Assembly (NCBI GenBank): GCA_022827265.1
Contig: JAJDTF010000072.1
Location: 1-34,416, forward strand
Reading direction: 5' to 3'
DNA length: 34,416 nt
Origin: Acidimicrobiia bacterium
Lineage (GTDB): Bacteria > Actinomycetota > Acidimicrobiia > Acidimicrobiales > Poriferisodalaceae
Under the pieces are notes generated by a model that saw only the letters and a program-made list of their open reading frames with translations, ran no database searches and was not told the DNA's origin. The translations under genes were made by a program, and so were the position numbers. The first letter of the stretch is position 1. Every line of letters starts with the position of its first letter. Shown in pieces: positions 1 to 8,294 of this stretch.

Positions 1-553
1 TGAGCGTGCCGAGCACGTTGCTCATGGCGGTCACCGACAACAGCTTCGCCCCGTCGAGCAGGCGGTCGAGGTCGGTGAGGTCCAAGTGACCGTCGTGGGT
101 GATGGGAATCCAGCGGATCTCGAAGCCCCGCTCGGCGGCCAAGATGTGCCACGGCACGATGTTGGCGTGGTGCTCCATCTCGGTGAGCACGATCGCATCG
201 GCCGCACCGAGGTTCGAACCGCCCCACGAGCGGGCCACCAGGTTCATGGCCTCGGTGGCGTTCTTGGTGAACACGATCTCGTCTGCGCTGGGGGCCGAGA
301 TGAACCGGGCAACGTCGGCCCGTGCCTGTTCCATCTGCTCGGTCGCAGCGGCGGCGATCTCGTACGCCCCGCGATGGACGTTGGCGTTGACCGTGCGGTA
401 GTAGGCGTCCATGGCGTCGAGCACGGCTGCCGGCTTCTGCGACGACGCCGCAGAGTCGAGATAGACGATCGGGCGGCCGTGGACGCTGCGCTCGAGCAGC
501 GGGAACTGTGCCTTCACGGCCCCGTCGATCTCGGGGCCGGCCCCGGCGCTCAC
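1..553 (-). CDS. sufS: Cysteine desulfurase SufS, N-terminal part (runs off the window)
   Basis: SufS takes sulfur from L-cysteine for Fe-S cluster assembly, using pyridoxal phosphate. About 184 N-terminal codons are visible. They show the family's start pattern (FPLLER..GRPIVYLDSAASSQKP), then NANVHRGAYEIA, a segment reading FTKNATEAMNLVA, and EMEHHANIVPWHILA, the region that stacks on the cofactor. The PLP lysine and catalytic cysteine would lie beyond position 1, so activity cannot be judged. The start is a GTG that overlaps the sufC stop (GTGA), which implies translational coupling. The order sufC-sufS is typical of actinobacterial suf operons. Family assignment is secure; symbol sufS rather than csd rests on the sufC neighbour. 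Confidence 0.93.
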   Translation of the reverse strand, partial: MSAGAGPEIDGAVKAQFPLLERSVHGRPIVYLDSAASSQKPAAVLDAMDAYYRTVNANVHRGAYEIAAAATEQMEQARADVARFISAPSADEIVFTKNATEAMNLVARSWGGSNLGAADAIVLTEMEHHANIVPWHILAAERGFEIRWIPITHDGHLDLTDLDRLLDGAKLLSVTAMSNVLGTL

Positions 554-1332
554 GCCGCTGCCTTCTGCTCGAACGGCTCGTAGCCGTCGCGTTCCAGCTC
601 GGCGGCGAGCTCGGGGCCGCCTGAGGCCACGATCTGCCCGTCGACCAGCACATGGACGTAGTCGGGCTCGATCTCGTCCAGCAGGCGCTCGTAGTGGGTG
701 ATGAGCACCACGCCCATGTGCGGCCGCTCGGAGCGGACTTGCTGCAGACCGGTGGCCACCACCCGCAGCGCGTCGATGTCGAGGCCCGAATCCGTCTCGT
801 CGAGCACGGCCACGTCGGGTTCGAGCAAGGCCAGCTGCAGGATCTCATTGCGCTTGCGCTCGCCGCCGCTGAAGCCCTCGTTGAGATAGCGGTCCATGAA
901 CGACTCGTCCATGCCCAGCCGCGACATCCACTCGCCCATGGCGACGTAGATCTCAATGGCCGACACGTCCTCGCCCCGCCGTGCCGAGACCGCCTGGCGC
1001 AGGAAGTTGCGCACCGATACGCCCGGGATGTGCTGCGGGTACTGGAACGCCAGGAACAGCCCGGCTTTCGAGCGGGCGTCGGCGTCCCACTCGGAGACGT
1101 CGTCGCCCCGGTAGCGGATCTCCCCGCCGGTCACCTCGTATTCCGGCGATCCGAGGATGGTGGTGGCCAGCGTCGACTTGCCCGACCCGTTGGGACCCAT
1201 GATGGCGTGGCACTCGCCTGCGTGGACCACCAGATCCACGCCGCGCAGGATCTGCGGACCGTCGACTGCACGGACGCCCAAATCGTCGATCTCGAAGAGG
1301 GGTGCATCCGGCGCTGTGTCGCCCTGTGCCAT
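550..1332 (-). CDS. sufC: Fe-S cluster assembly ATPase SufC
   Basis: SufC is the ABC-type ATPase of the cytosolic SufBCD scaffold complex. The 260-residue product has Walker A GPNGSGKST (46-54), the FSGGERKR signature that is characteristic of SufC, and a Walker B region ending AVLDETDSGLD. Length matches the family (about 250). I chose the ATG at 1332 rather than a TTG one codon earlier because TACACT lies 7 nt upstream, a likely leaderless -10 box. Its stop overlaps the sufS start. sufB and sufD are not in this window; the gene begins a transcription unit here, so they must lie elsewhere or be downstream of sufS. Confidence 0.95.
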   Translation of the reverse strand: MAQGDTAPDAPLFEIDDLGVRAVDGPQILRGVDLVVHAGECHAIMGPNGSGKSTLATTILGSPEYEVTGGEIRYRGDDVSEWDADARSKAGLFLAFQYPQHIPGVSVRNFLRQAVSARRGEDVSAIEIYVAMGEWMSRLGMDESFMDRYLNEGFSGGERKRNEILQLALLEPDVAVLDETDSGLDIDALRVVATGLQQVRSERPHMGVVLITHYERLLDEIEPDYVHVLVDGQIVASGGPELAAELERDGYEPFEQKAAA

Positions 1333-1339
1333 CAACCGC

Positions 1340-1345
1340 AGTGTA
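1340..1345 (-). promoter_or_regulatory. Putative -10 box of leaderless sufC
   Basis: TACACT on the minus strand, 7 nt before the sufC ATG. It is one of about ten TANNNT hexamers placed 6-9 nt before start codons in this window. Confidence 0.5.
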
Positions 1346-1409
1346 TGGCTGGGCCCAAATGCCCCAACCGGCGCAGGTCCGTGGGCCCGTCAGCTCGTAG
1401 GCCCCGCCT

Positions 1410-2783
1410 TCAGCCCCAGAGGCTGTCGACCACGTCGAGCCACAGCTGGGTGGTGAGTGCCAGCGACTCGACGTCGATGCGCTCGTCGTTCCCGTGGAAC
1501 CGGGCGCCGTACTCGCCGCCGTCCAGTTCAGGGCTGAACAGGCCGGCGCCGTAGGCAATGGCGCCCATGTCTCGATATACCCGGGAGTCGGTGAACCCGA
1601 TGATGAGCTGCGGGGTCAGCCGGGCCGTGGGGAAGCGCCGCCCCACCGCCACTTGCAGCGCATCCCACAGTGGTGTCTCGACCCGGCTCACCGATGCCGG
1701 GTCGTTCATGATGATCTCCACCTCGACCTGGTCGGCCAGATCGCCGAGCGCTTCGTCGAGATGCGCCTGCACCTCGGCGGCACCCTCACCGGGCAGCGTC
1801 CGCACGTCCACCTCGATGTCGACGTGGTCAGGGATGACGTTCGTCTTCATCGATGTCGGCGCGCCGATGACGTTCGGCGAGAACGACGTGTGGGTGCACG
1901 AGTACAGGTGCGCGGCCACCGATGCGCTCGGATGGGCGTCGAGCCAGTCCTCGATCAAGGCCTCGTCGAGCATGATCGCCCGGGTTTCGTCGTCGACCCC
2001 GAGCGTGTCGACCTGCTCCCGCCACAGCTCGTGGAACCGGGGTGGCGGCCGGTACTGCGAGATCCGGTGCACCACCGCTGCGGCCTTCACCAGCGCGTTC
2101 TCCTGGCGGAACGGGCGGGAGCCGTGCCCGGGCACGCCGCGCACGCGCAACCGCCGCCAGGCCACGCCCTTCTCGCCGATGTTCATGCCGATGAACGGGG
2201 TGTCGGGCGATCCCGAGTGCAGGCCGCCGTTCTCGGTCAGCACGTAGTCGGCACCGATGACATCCCAGTGGTTCTCTGCCATCCAGCGAGCGCCGTAGTT
2301 CGAGCCGGCTTCTTCGTCGGCACAGGCGAAATAGATGAGGTCGCCCTTGGGCCGGTAGCCGGTCTCGGCCATGTGACGGAATGCAACGGCCATCGAGGAC
2401 GTGAGGTTCAGCATGTCCACCGCGCCGCGTCCCCAGACTTCGCCGTCGATCAGCTCGCCGCCGAAGGGGTCGCGGCTCCAGCCGTCACGATTCACCGGCA
2501 CCACGTCGGTGTGGCCCATCAGGCACAGGGTGGGAGCGTTCGGGTCGCTGCCTTCGATGCGGGTCACGAGCGACCGCCGGCCCGGCGCCGCGTCGAAGAC
2601 TTCGAGATCCAGTCCGGCGCCTTCGAGGTAGGCCTGGATGGTGTCGGAGTTACGGACTTCGCCGCCGGATTCGGGCGTGCCGTAGTTGACGCACTCGTTG
2701 CGGATCAAAGTCTGCAGCAGATCGACGGTCTGACCGGTGCGACGGTTCTCGTCGCTGGTCCCAGCAGTGAATGACTGGCTCAT
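1410..2783 (-). CDS. M20-family zinc metallopeptidase / amidohydrolase
   Basis: A 457-residue M20/M25/M40-type enzyme, which hydrolyses amide bonds of small substrates (dipeptides, N-acyl amino acids) with two zinc ions. The metal-site motifs are visible: LMGHTDVVPVN (H91, D93), GRGAVDMLN (D123), and ADEEAGSNYGARW with the catalytic and metal glutamates E157-E158. A lid/dimerisation domain follows in the middle third. The exact substrate cannot be read from sequence. An open frame continues upstream to 2891, but that extension crosses a dispersed repeat (2811-2863). The ATG at 2783 has TAGGTT 7 nt before it and is the better start. It is divergent from the amidase gene, which also acts on amide bonds; a shared role is only a guess. 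Confidence 0.88.
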   Translation of the reverse strand: MSQSFTAGTSDENRRTGQTVDLLQTLIRNECVNYGTPESGGEVRNSDTIQAYLEGAGLDLEVFDAAPGRRSLVTRIEGSDPNAPTLCLMGHTDVVPVNRDGWSRDPFGGELIDGEVWGRGAVDMLNLTSSMAVAFRHMAETGYRPKGDLIYFACADEEAGSNYGARWMAENHWDVIGADYVLTENGGLHSGSPDTPFIGMNIGEKGVAWRRLRVRGVPGHGSRPFRQENALVKAAAVVHRISQYRPPPRFHELWREQVDTLGVDDETRAIMLDEALIEDWLDAHPSASVAAHLYSCTHTSFSPNVIGAPTSMKTNVIPDHVDIEVDVRTLPGEGAAEVQAHLDEALGDLADQVEVEIIMNDPASVSRVETPLWDALQVAVGRRFPTARLTPQLIIGFTDSRVYRDMGAIAYGAGLFSPELDGGEYGARFHGNDERIDVESLALTTQLWLDVVDSLWG

Positions 2784-2790
2784 GGCCTGC

Positions 2791-2796
2791 AACCTA
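2791..2796 (-). promoter_or_regulatory. Putative -10 box of leaderless M20 peptidase gene
   Basis: TAGGTT on the minus strand followed by 7 nt and the ATG at 2783. It supports the shorter start of the peptidase. Confidence 0.5.
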
Positions 2797-2810
2797 GAGG
2801 CTGGGCCGAG

Positions 2811-2863
2811 GGCGAAGCCGTGGCCCGAGCGGCCCGTGAGCGCAGTGAACAAGAGCGGGAAGC
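2811..2863. repeat. Dispersed intergenic repeat, copy 1
   Basis: About 53 bp that recur at 19061-19114. The two copies share a 29-base identical core (aagccgtggcccgagcggcc and the next nine bases). It then continues with few differences through a stretch reading gaacaagagcggg. Both copies lie between genes. This looks like a small dispersed repeat family of the genome. Confidence 0.75.
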
Positions 2864-2932
2864 AAACTCTCTGGCACCGAACGGGCGACATCAGTCCCGC
2901 GCTGCTGAGTGCGACTGTGGTCGAATGACCCG

Positions 2933-4372
2933 ATGAACTCAGGCGCTGGGAATGATGCGGGCATCTGCGGGCTGCCGGCTACGCAGATGGCGGCCATGCT
3001 GGCCGACGGAGAGATCTCGGCGCGAGAGCTGCTGGCGGCACATCTCGATCGCATCGAGCAGGTCAACCCCACGCTCAACGCCATCGTCACGTTCACGCCC
3101 GAGCTGGCGACCGAGCGCGCGGCCGCTGCCGACGAGGCACACGCCCGAGGCGAGTCGCTGGGACTGCTGCACGGGCTGCCCGTGGCCCACAAGGACCTGG
3201 CGCTGACGGCCGGTGTGCGCACCACCATGGGCTCGCCGCTGTTCGCCGACTTCGTCCCCGACATCGATGCGCTGGTGGTGGAGCGTCAGCGGCGCGCCGG
3301 TGCCGTGATGGTGGGCAAGACCAACACGCCCGAGTTCGGCGCCGGCTCGCACACGTTCAACCCGGTGTTCGGCATCACCCGCAACCCCTACGACGTCGGC
3401 AAGACCTGCGGAGGCTCCAGCGGGGGCGCAGCAGTGGCGCTGGCCGCCCGGATGCTGCCGCTGTGCGACGGGTCAGACCTGGGCGGTTCGCTGCGCAACC
3501 CGGCGGCGTTATGCAACATCGTGGGCTTCCGACCCTCGCCCGGCCGGGTGCCGTCGACCACGGCGATGGATGCCTGGTTCCCGCTGGCCGTCGAGGGCCC
3601 GATGGGGCGGACGGTCGGCGACGTGGCGTTCTTCCTGCAGGCGCTGGCCGGCCCCGATGACCGCTCGCCGGTGTCGAACCAGGAGTCGCCGGATGTCTTT
3701 GCCGGCTCACTGGAGCGGGACCTGCGCGGCGTGCGCGTGGCATGGTCGCCCGACGCCGGCGGACTGCCCGTCGACCCCGCAGTTCGAGCGGCGACGGCGA
3801 GCGTGCCTGACGTGCTCGCCGATCTGGGCTGCGAGGTCGTCGAGGCCTGGCCCGACCTGTCCGACGCCCCGGAGATCTTCCAGGCCCGCAGGGCCTGGGT
3901 GATGGCGGTCGGCTTCGGTCAGCTGCTCGAACAGCACCGGGACCAATTCAAGGAAACGCTCGCCTGGAACATCCAGAAGGGTCTCGAGATGTCGATCCAC
4001 GAGTACACCGACGTCGCCCGACGACACACCCAGCTCTTCGCCCGCATGGACGGATTCATGTCGCCCGATGGCGACGGCTTCGATTTCTTGGCGTGCCCGA
4101 CCACCCAGGTGCCGCCGTTCGATGTCGAGGTCGAGTACCCCACCGAGATCGACGGCGTCGAGTTCGAGACCTACGTCGACTGGATGCGCTCGTGCAGCGA
4201 CATCACCGTCACCACCCATCCCGCCATCTCGGTGCCAGCCGGATTCACTCCCGACGGCCTGCCCGTCGGCTTGCAGCTCGTGGGCCGCCACTGCGCCGAC
4301 CGTTCGGTGCTCGAGCTGGCCCACGCGTGGGAGTCCGCCACCCGCCACATCGACGTCCTGCCGCAGCTGTAG
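2933..4372 (+). CDS. Amidase signature family enzyme
   Basis: A 479-residue amidase signature hydrolase, cytosolic by appearance. The Ser-cisSer-Lys catalytic set is visible: K87 in GLPVAHKD, cis-Ser S163 in CGGSSGG, and nucleophile S186 in GSDLGGSLRNP. Family members include aryl-amidases, 6-aminohexanoate-cyclic-dimer hydrolases and GatA. The lack of gatB/gatC neighbours argues against GatA. I prefer the ATG at 2933, with TCGAAT 6 nt upstream, over a GTG at 2909. The last 112 bp of this gene recur at 12550-12672. Its stop lies only 2 bp from the stop of the convergent island gene, so the island joins exactly at this 3' end. Confidence 0.9.
   Translation: MNSGAGNDAGICGLPATQMAAMLADGEISARELLAAHLDRIEQVNPTLNAIVTFTPELATERAAAADEAHARGESLGLLHGLPVAHKDLALTAGVRTTMGSPLFADFVPDIDALVVERQRRAGAVMVGKTNTPEFGAGSHTFNPVFGITRNPYDVGKTCGGSSGGAAVALAARMLPLCDGSDLGGSLRNPAALCNIVGFRPSPGRVPSTTAMDAWFPLAVEGPMGRTVGDVAFFLQALAGPDDRSPVSNQESPDVFAGSLERDLRGVRVAWSPDAGGLPVDPAVRAATASVPDVLADLGCEVVEAWPDLSDAPEIFQARRAWVMAVGFGQLLEQHRDQFKETLAWNIQKGLEMSIHEYTDVARRHTQLFARMDGFMSPDGDGFDFLACPTTQVPPFDVEVEYPTEIDGVEFETYVDWMRSCSDITVTTHPAISVPAGFTPDGLPVGLQLVGRHCADRSVLELAHAWESATRHIDVLPQL
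4256..4372 (+). repeat. Direct repeat flanking island 1, left copy (3' end of the amidase gene)
   Basis: The coding end of the amidase, from GLPVGLQLVGRH to the stop. It matches 12550-12672 with about ten differences in 112 bp and a 50-base identical block (4313-4362 against 12607-12656). Most differences are synonymous. Confidence 0.85.
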
Positions 4373-4374
4373 GG

Positions 4375-5907
4375 CTAACGCTCAGTTGGCCTTGGGCCAT
4401 GAGCGGCTATGCGCGGTGTGTCGAGCGTTGTGGGATACAGCGGATCGAACCGAATCTTCTGGAGATCGAGTGCCGCGAGTGGGTCGTCGTCTTCGCTGTT
4501 GAGCCAATCGAGTTCCCGTAGCCACATTGGTTCCAACGCGTCCCTGAGCACCGCAGTCAGTCGTGCTCCTGCTCGTGTCCGCACCACTGATGCCTCCATA
4601 AGGCCCAGTGCGTACAGAACCCATGGCCGGGCTTGCTCCAGTTGCTCGTATGCATCAAGCAGCGCGTCCACGCTTCCAGTGCGGGCGAAGACGTTGGCTG
4701 CAGTGGAGGCCCTGCGCTCGTCACCGCTATCCAGCCATTCGAGCAATGTCGCTCTCATGTCTGCTGCCACAGTGTCAATTGCTGCGACGGCGTGGAATGC
4801 GACGATGGGCTTCGGGTCGAGCGAGAGTGGCAGCAGCCGAACAGGGTCGGCTGTTGCGCCTTGGCCTACGCCCCACGCGGCAGCGGCCCGGATGTCTTCA
4901 TGAAGGTCAACCCGCGCCGCGATATCGGACAGTGCGTCGGTTGCAGCGGGCGCTGACACCTCGGCGAGTGCCAGCACCGCTTCCATCGAGCGTTCGCGCT
5001 CGGTGGCGGCATCGACCGTCGAAGCGATTGACGCTGCCCAACGACTCGGGTTGGAGCGCGCGAGTGCCGCGCGGGCTTCAAGCTGGATGCGCCAGTCCTC
5101 GTGCGGATCGTGCGCGACGCCAACCAGCAGTGCAACAACGTCGACTCGGTGAGAATCGCTGAGAGCCCGCACTGCGCCGATGCGCTCGACTGGACCCGGA
5201 GAGCGGACGGCCTCCGGAACGTTCCACGTCTCGCCGGGACACGCGAGGGAGGCCGGTGGCCCCACGATGCCGGCGACGATGCGCTCGTGAGGTTCGAAAG
5301 TGTCTCCGGGCTGCAGGTAGCTGTAGCGAGGACCAGTCCATTTGCGCCAGTGCCAGTAGTTGCGCCGTTTCCCTGTGTCGTCGGTGACGACGATCCGATC
5401 TTGATCATCGATGCCCTCGAAGGTGCCGCCGTAGCTGGGCACCCAGCACGGCCATCGCAGCGTCACTTCGGATCCTTCGGAAGCGGCTTTCGGCTGAGAA
5501 CGGCGCGCGTCCGCCACGCTGGAACGCAACGCCGCCGTCGTGAACCAGTCCGGCTCAGCGGCGACGGGTGGAAACCCGCCCGAGTCAGCCCGCATGAATG
5601 CGTACAGGTCCGAATCACGCATGCCGCCGTCGTCCCATCGCCGACCCGGTGTGTCCGAGTGCGACAGCACGATTCCCAGCTTCGACTTCGCCCGTGCCTC
5701 GATGCGGAGGCCGCAACGAACGCACAACAGGTCAGGCAGGCGCAGACGCTTCACCTTGGACTGCCAGACCTTGTTGGCCATCGCGTAGCGCTCGAACTCA
5801 ATGGGTTGATGGCCGTAGCGATCACGCAGGACATCGGCGGCAGTCGCGGCGCCGACTGCTCCCATCGCGACGAACCGGGCGAAGTCTCCGTCTTCCTTGA
5901 AACCCAT
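4375..5907 (-). CDS. HEAT-repeat protein with N-terminal nuclease-like, CxxC-containing domain
   Basis: A 510-residue protein of unknown function. Residues about 25-100 hold a compact module with LPDLLCVRCGLRIEARAK: D59, C62, C65, E70 and K74/K76, followed by a conserved-looking SHSDTPGRRW. The order Asp, Glu, Lys resembles a PD-(D/E)xK nuclease core with a zinc knuckle, but this is inference. From about residue 245 to 480 the chain is alanine-rich paired helices typical of HEAT repeats, which commonly bind DNA or protein. The ATG at 5907 is preceded by a good ribosome site (GGAGAAGG). The gene is divergent from a DNA methylase, with 34 bp between starts, suggesting one functional pair, perhaps restriction-modification-like. 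Confidence 0.7.
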   Translation of the reverse strand: MGFKEDGDFARFVAMGAVGAATAADVLRDRYGHQPIEFERYAMANKVWQSKVKRLRLPDLLCVRCGLRIEARAKSKLGIVLSHSDTPGRRWDDGGMRDSDLYAFMRADSGGFPPVAAEPDWFTTAALRSSVADARRSQPKAASEGSEVTLRWPCWVPSYGGTFEGIDDQDRIVVTDDTGKRRNYWHWRKWTGPRYSYLQPGDTFEPHERIVAGIVGPPASLACPGETWNVPEAVRSPGPVERIGAVRALSDSHRVDVVALLVGVAHDPHEDWRIQLEARAALARSNPSRWAASIASTVDAATERERSMEAVLALAEVSAPAATDALSDIAARVDLHEDIRAAAAWGVGQGATADPVRLLPLSLDPKPIVAFHAVAAIDTVAADMRATLLEWLDSGDERRASTAANVFARTGSVDALLDAYEQLEQARPWVLYALGLMEASVVRTRAGARLTAVLRDALEPMWLRELDWLNSEDDDPLAALDLQKIRFDPLYPTTLDTPRIAAHGPRPTER

Positions 5908-5941
5908 CGCTACACCTTCTCCGGACGGCATGATGTGATGT

Positions 5942-7744
5942 ATGCCGCGAACGCCCCACGCTACGGCCGCTGTCAATGGGCAGGCGGGGCTTTTTCAACC
6001 CGGCAGCAATGGTGCTGTGGCGCTGCCTGCGGCGGTTGCGGTGAAGCGCTCGGACCCCGTGTACATGGCCCACGCGTATCTCACCAAGGTGCCGGTGACC
6101 GCCGTGCTGCCGTTCATCGAGGCGCTCACGGCACCCGGTGACACCATCCTCGATCCGTTCGCCGGGTCGGGCATGACCGGTGTGGCCGCTCTGGCATCGG
6201 GTCGGCGGGCCCATCTGTTCGACGTGTCGGTGCTCGGGCGGCACATCGGCAGCAACTACGTCAAGCTCGTCGATCCGACCCAGCTCCGATGCGCAGGGCA
6301 GGCGGCAGTGAAGCAGGCCCGCGATGCGCTCGGCGACATCTACGGCGTGAAGTGCGCCGCGTGCGGAAGGCGTGCTGAGACGGCCAAGACGATCTGCTCG
6401 GTCATCGTCGAATGCGCTGCATGCGGTGCTCAGGTCAACTACTTCGAGTCGCTCCGTGATGCCGAATGGAGCAAGGCGGCGATGGGTTGCACCGACTGCG
6501 GGGCTGCGATAAGCAGTCGGTCAAGGCGGCTGGGCGAGGTACCAGTTGTCGATTCCATTGCCTGCGTCTGCTCGCGCACACAGTTGGAGCAACCCTGGTC
6601 TGAGCCGCTGTCGCCGCCGATGTCGGACGTCTCGTGGCCTGATGCAATGATCGAACCGTCAAGGCAGATGTATCAGGCATCGGCCCTCGGGCGTCATGGC
6701 CTGACATCGACGGCAGCCTTCTTCGGCCGTCGAAATCTGTACGCGCTGGCGGCCCTCCGCGATTCAGTTGAGGCCACGGAAGACGTTCTCGTGCGCGACA
6801 AGCTGCGCTTCGCCTTCACCGCGATCCTGACCCGGGCGAGCAAGCGGTACCAATGGTCACGCCAACGGCCGCTCAACGCAGCGAACGCCAACTACTACGT
6901 CGCGCCCGTCTTCTACGAATGGAACGTTTTCGATCTGTTCACCCGCAAGGTTGAGGCGGTCACCCGCTCTGACGACTGGATACGCGCACTGCGGTGTGAA
7001 CGCGGACTTGCGGCGAGCGCTCCAGGCGATGAGGTCGTCTATGAGGTCGCGAGCGCAACGTCGCTTCCTCTGGGGGACGACTCCGTCGATTATGTGTTCA
7101 CCGATCCGCCGTTTGGCTCGAACATCTTCTACTCCGACATGAACCTGTTCCACGAGGTCTGGCTGCCGGGTCAGCAACTCACGGACTCCGGGCTTGAGGC
7201 CGTTGTCGACAGGACCGACACAGGCGCGTACCGCTCGGCAGATCGGTACGAATCGATATTGACCGAGGCGCTGCGGGAGTGCAGCCGCGTGTTGAAGCCG
7301 GGCGGCCACATCACGTTGTTGTTCGGCAACAGCGACGGCGGTGTGTGGCGGCTGCTTCAACGGGCCATCGCGACGGCGGGGCTGGTGGTGGTGCCGGAGA
7401 TGATCGCCACCCTCGACAAGGGCCAGCGATCGGTGAAGGGCTTGGCATCTGGCTTCGAGCACGTCTCGACCGTCGACCTCATGCTGACCATGCGCGCTGG
7501 ATGTCCGCCGGGAGCGGTGCCGGCGCCGACAACCGATGAGGTCGCGGATGTGCTGCGGGAAGCGCTCGCGGCATCCGGTCGGCTCAGCCCCAGCCAGTGC
7601 TACGTCGAGGTGCTGCGCGAGGGCTTCCGAAGAAGCTGGGACCTGTCGGCTGTCAATCTTCGAACGGTGACCCAGGCACTGCGCGATGCCGACTACGAGG
7701 TTGATCGGCGAACCGGCCTGCTTCGCCAGAAAACGAACGTTTGA
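5942..7744 (+). CDS. DNA methyltransferase with internal zinc-ribbon region
   Basis: A 600-residue SAM-dependent DNA methylase. The SAM-binding motif DPFAGSGMTG is at 71-80 and the catalytic DPPF at 388-391, so the product is probably N6-methyladenine or N4-methylcytosine. Between them sit four Cys pairs (C138/C141, C158/C161, C183/C186, C208/C210) that look like one or two zinc ribbons. This recalls the Zn-ribbon adenine methylases (COG1743 type) found in several phage-defence systems. A C-terminal part after DPPF contains PGGHITLLFGN and a helical tail. Divergent from the HEAT/nuclease-like gene; convergent with a Cys-rich ORF 14 bp away. Whether it modifies host DNA for protection is inferred from context. 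Confidence 0.85.
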   Translation: MPRTPHATAAVNGQAGLFQPGSNGAVALPAAVAVKRSDPVYMAHAYLTKVPVTAVLPFIEALTAPGDTILDPFAGSGMTGVAALASGRRAHLFDVSVLGRHIGSNYVKLVDPTQLRCAGQAAVKQARDALGDIYGVKCAACGRRAETAKTICSVIVECAACGAQVNYFESLRDAEWSKAAMGCTDCGAAISSRSRRLGEVPVVDSIACVCSRTQLEQPWSEPLSPPMSDVSWPDAMIEPSRQMYQASALGRHGLTSTAAFFGRRNLYALAALRDSVEATEDVLVRDKLRFAFTAILTRASKRYQWSRQRPLNAANANYYVAPVFYEWNVFDLFTRKVEAVTRSDDWIRALRCERGLAASAPGDEVVYEVASATSLPLGDDSVDYVFTDPPFGSNIFYSDMNLFHEVWLPGQQLTDSGLEAVVDRTDTGAYRSADRYESILTEALRECSRVLKPGGHITLLFGNSDGGVWRLLQRAIATAGLVVVPEMIATLDKGQRSVKGLASGFEHVSTVDLMLTMRAGCPPGAVPAPTTDEVADVLREALAASGRLSPSQCYVEVLREGFRRSWDLSAVNLRTVTQALRDADYEVDRRTGLLRQKTNV

Positions 7745-7758
7745 CCAACCTCTACGGG

Positions 7759-8223
7759 TCAGGCAGGTGACCGGGCGAAGGTCACCCGGGCAGTGGCCAC
7801 CATGTGCGGGTCGCAGTTACACGATGGGCAGGACTCCTTGCAAAGAACGCAGGAACCGTGGCGTTCGTGGTGTGGACGACCTTCCATGTCGACCACCAGA
7901 GCGATACCTGACGGCAATCCTCGGCGCGCCCGCTTCGTGTTGTCGATGGTGCTGTCCCACTGCATCGGCAGGTGTGTCCCGGCGCAAAAGGCTGCGGTCT
8001 CGTGCTCTGCCTCGACCCACGACAGGGCCTCGTCGGCGACCCAGCAACGGCCGCATCGAAGGCGCCAACACTCATAGTGGTGGGGTCTTGCTGCTGGGGC
8101 GGGTCTGACCCGGGCTGCCAACTGGCTGAGTGCCTTCAGGTTGATCTGTCGGCCCGTTCCCGGCGGCGGGGCGCGCACCGACCGGTCGAGCGGATGTGAC
8201 CTGATAGGAGCCTTGAACCCCAC
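7759..8223 (-). CDS. Possible Cys-rich zinc-binding protein (uncertain, 5' end overlaps the IS110 end)
   Basis: I do not recognise this protein. The frame encodes up to 154 residues. The C-terminal two thirds look protein-like: CWRLRCGRCW, later AAFCAGTHLPMQW, then HGSCVLCKESCPSCNC, with many Cys/His pairs that could bind zinc. The first few codons lie inside the left end of the IS110-like element (from 8204). The true start may therefore be internal, or the gene may have lost its 5' end to the insertion. The other frames over 7745-8203 look less protein-like. It may be a relict rather than a working gene. Confidence 0.35.
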   Translation of the reverse strand: MGFKAPIRSHPLDRSVRAPPPGTGRQINLKALSQLAARVRPAPAARPHHYECWRLRCGRCWVADEALSWVEAEHETAAFCAGTHLPMQWDSTIDNTKRARRGLPSGIALVVDMEGRPHHERHGSCVLCKESCPSCNCDPHMVATARVTFARSPA

Positions 8224-8290
8224 ACCGTGAGTGTTCTGTCGGCTGTCTCGGCCGGTGGTGCCTCGTCGTTGGATGACCGCAAGGAGGCAT
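8204..8290 (+). ncRNA. Possible bridge-RNA region of the IS110-like element
   Basis: In the IS110 group the non-coding stretch between the left end and the transposase start encodes a structured bridge RNA that pairs with target and donor DNA. The corresponding ~90 bp here has G/C-rich stem material (around tgtcggctgtctcggccggt). I have not resolved the fold. The call rests on position and family knowledge, not on a matched model. Confidence 0.3.
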
Positions 8291-8294
8291 CGTC

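Noticed and set aside
2784..2891. N-terminal extension of the M20 peptidase
   Set aside because: It would encode the dispersed repeat; the ATG at 2783 has a -10 box and a normal family N-terminus.
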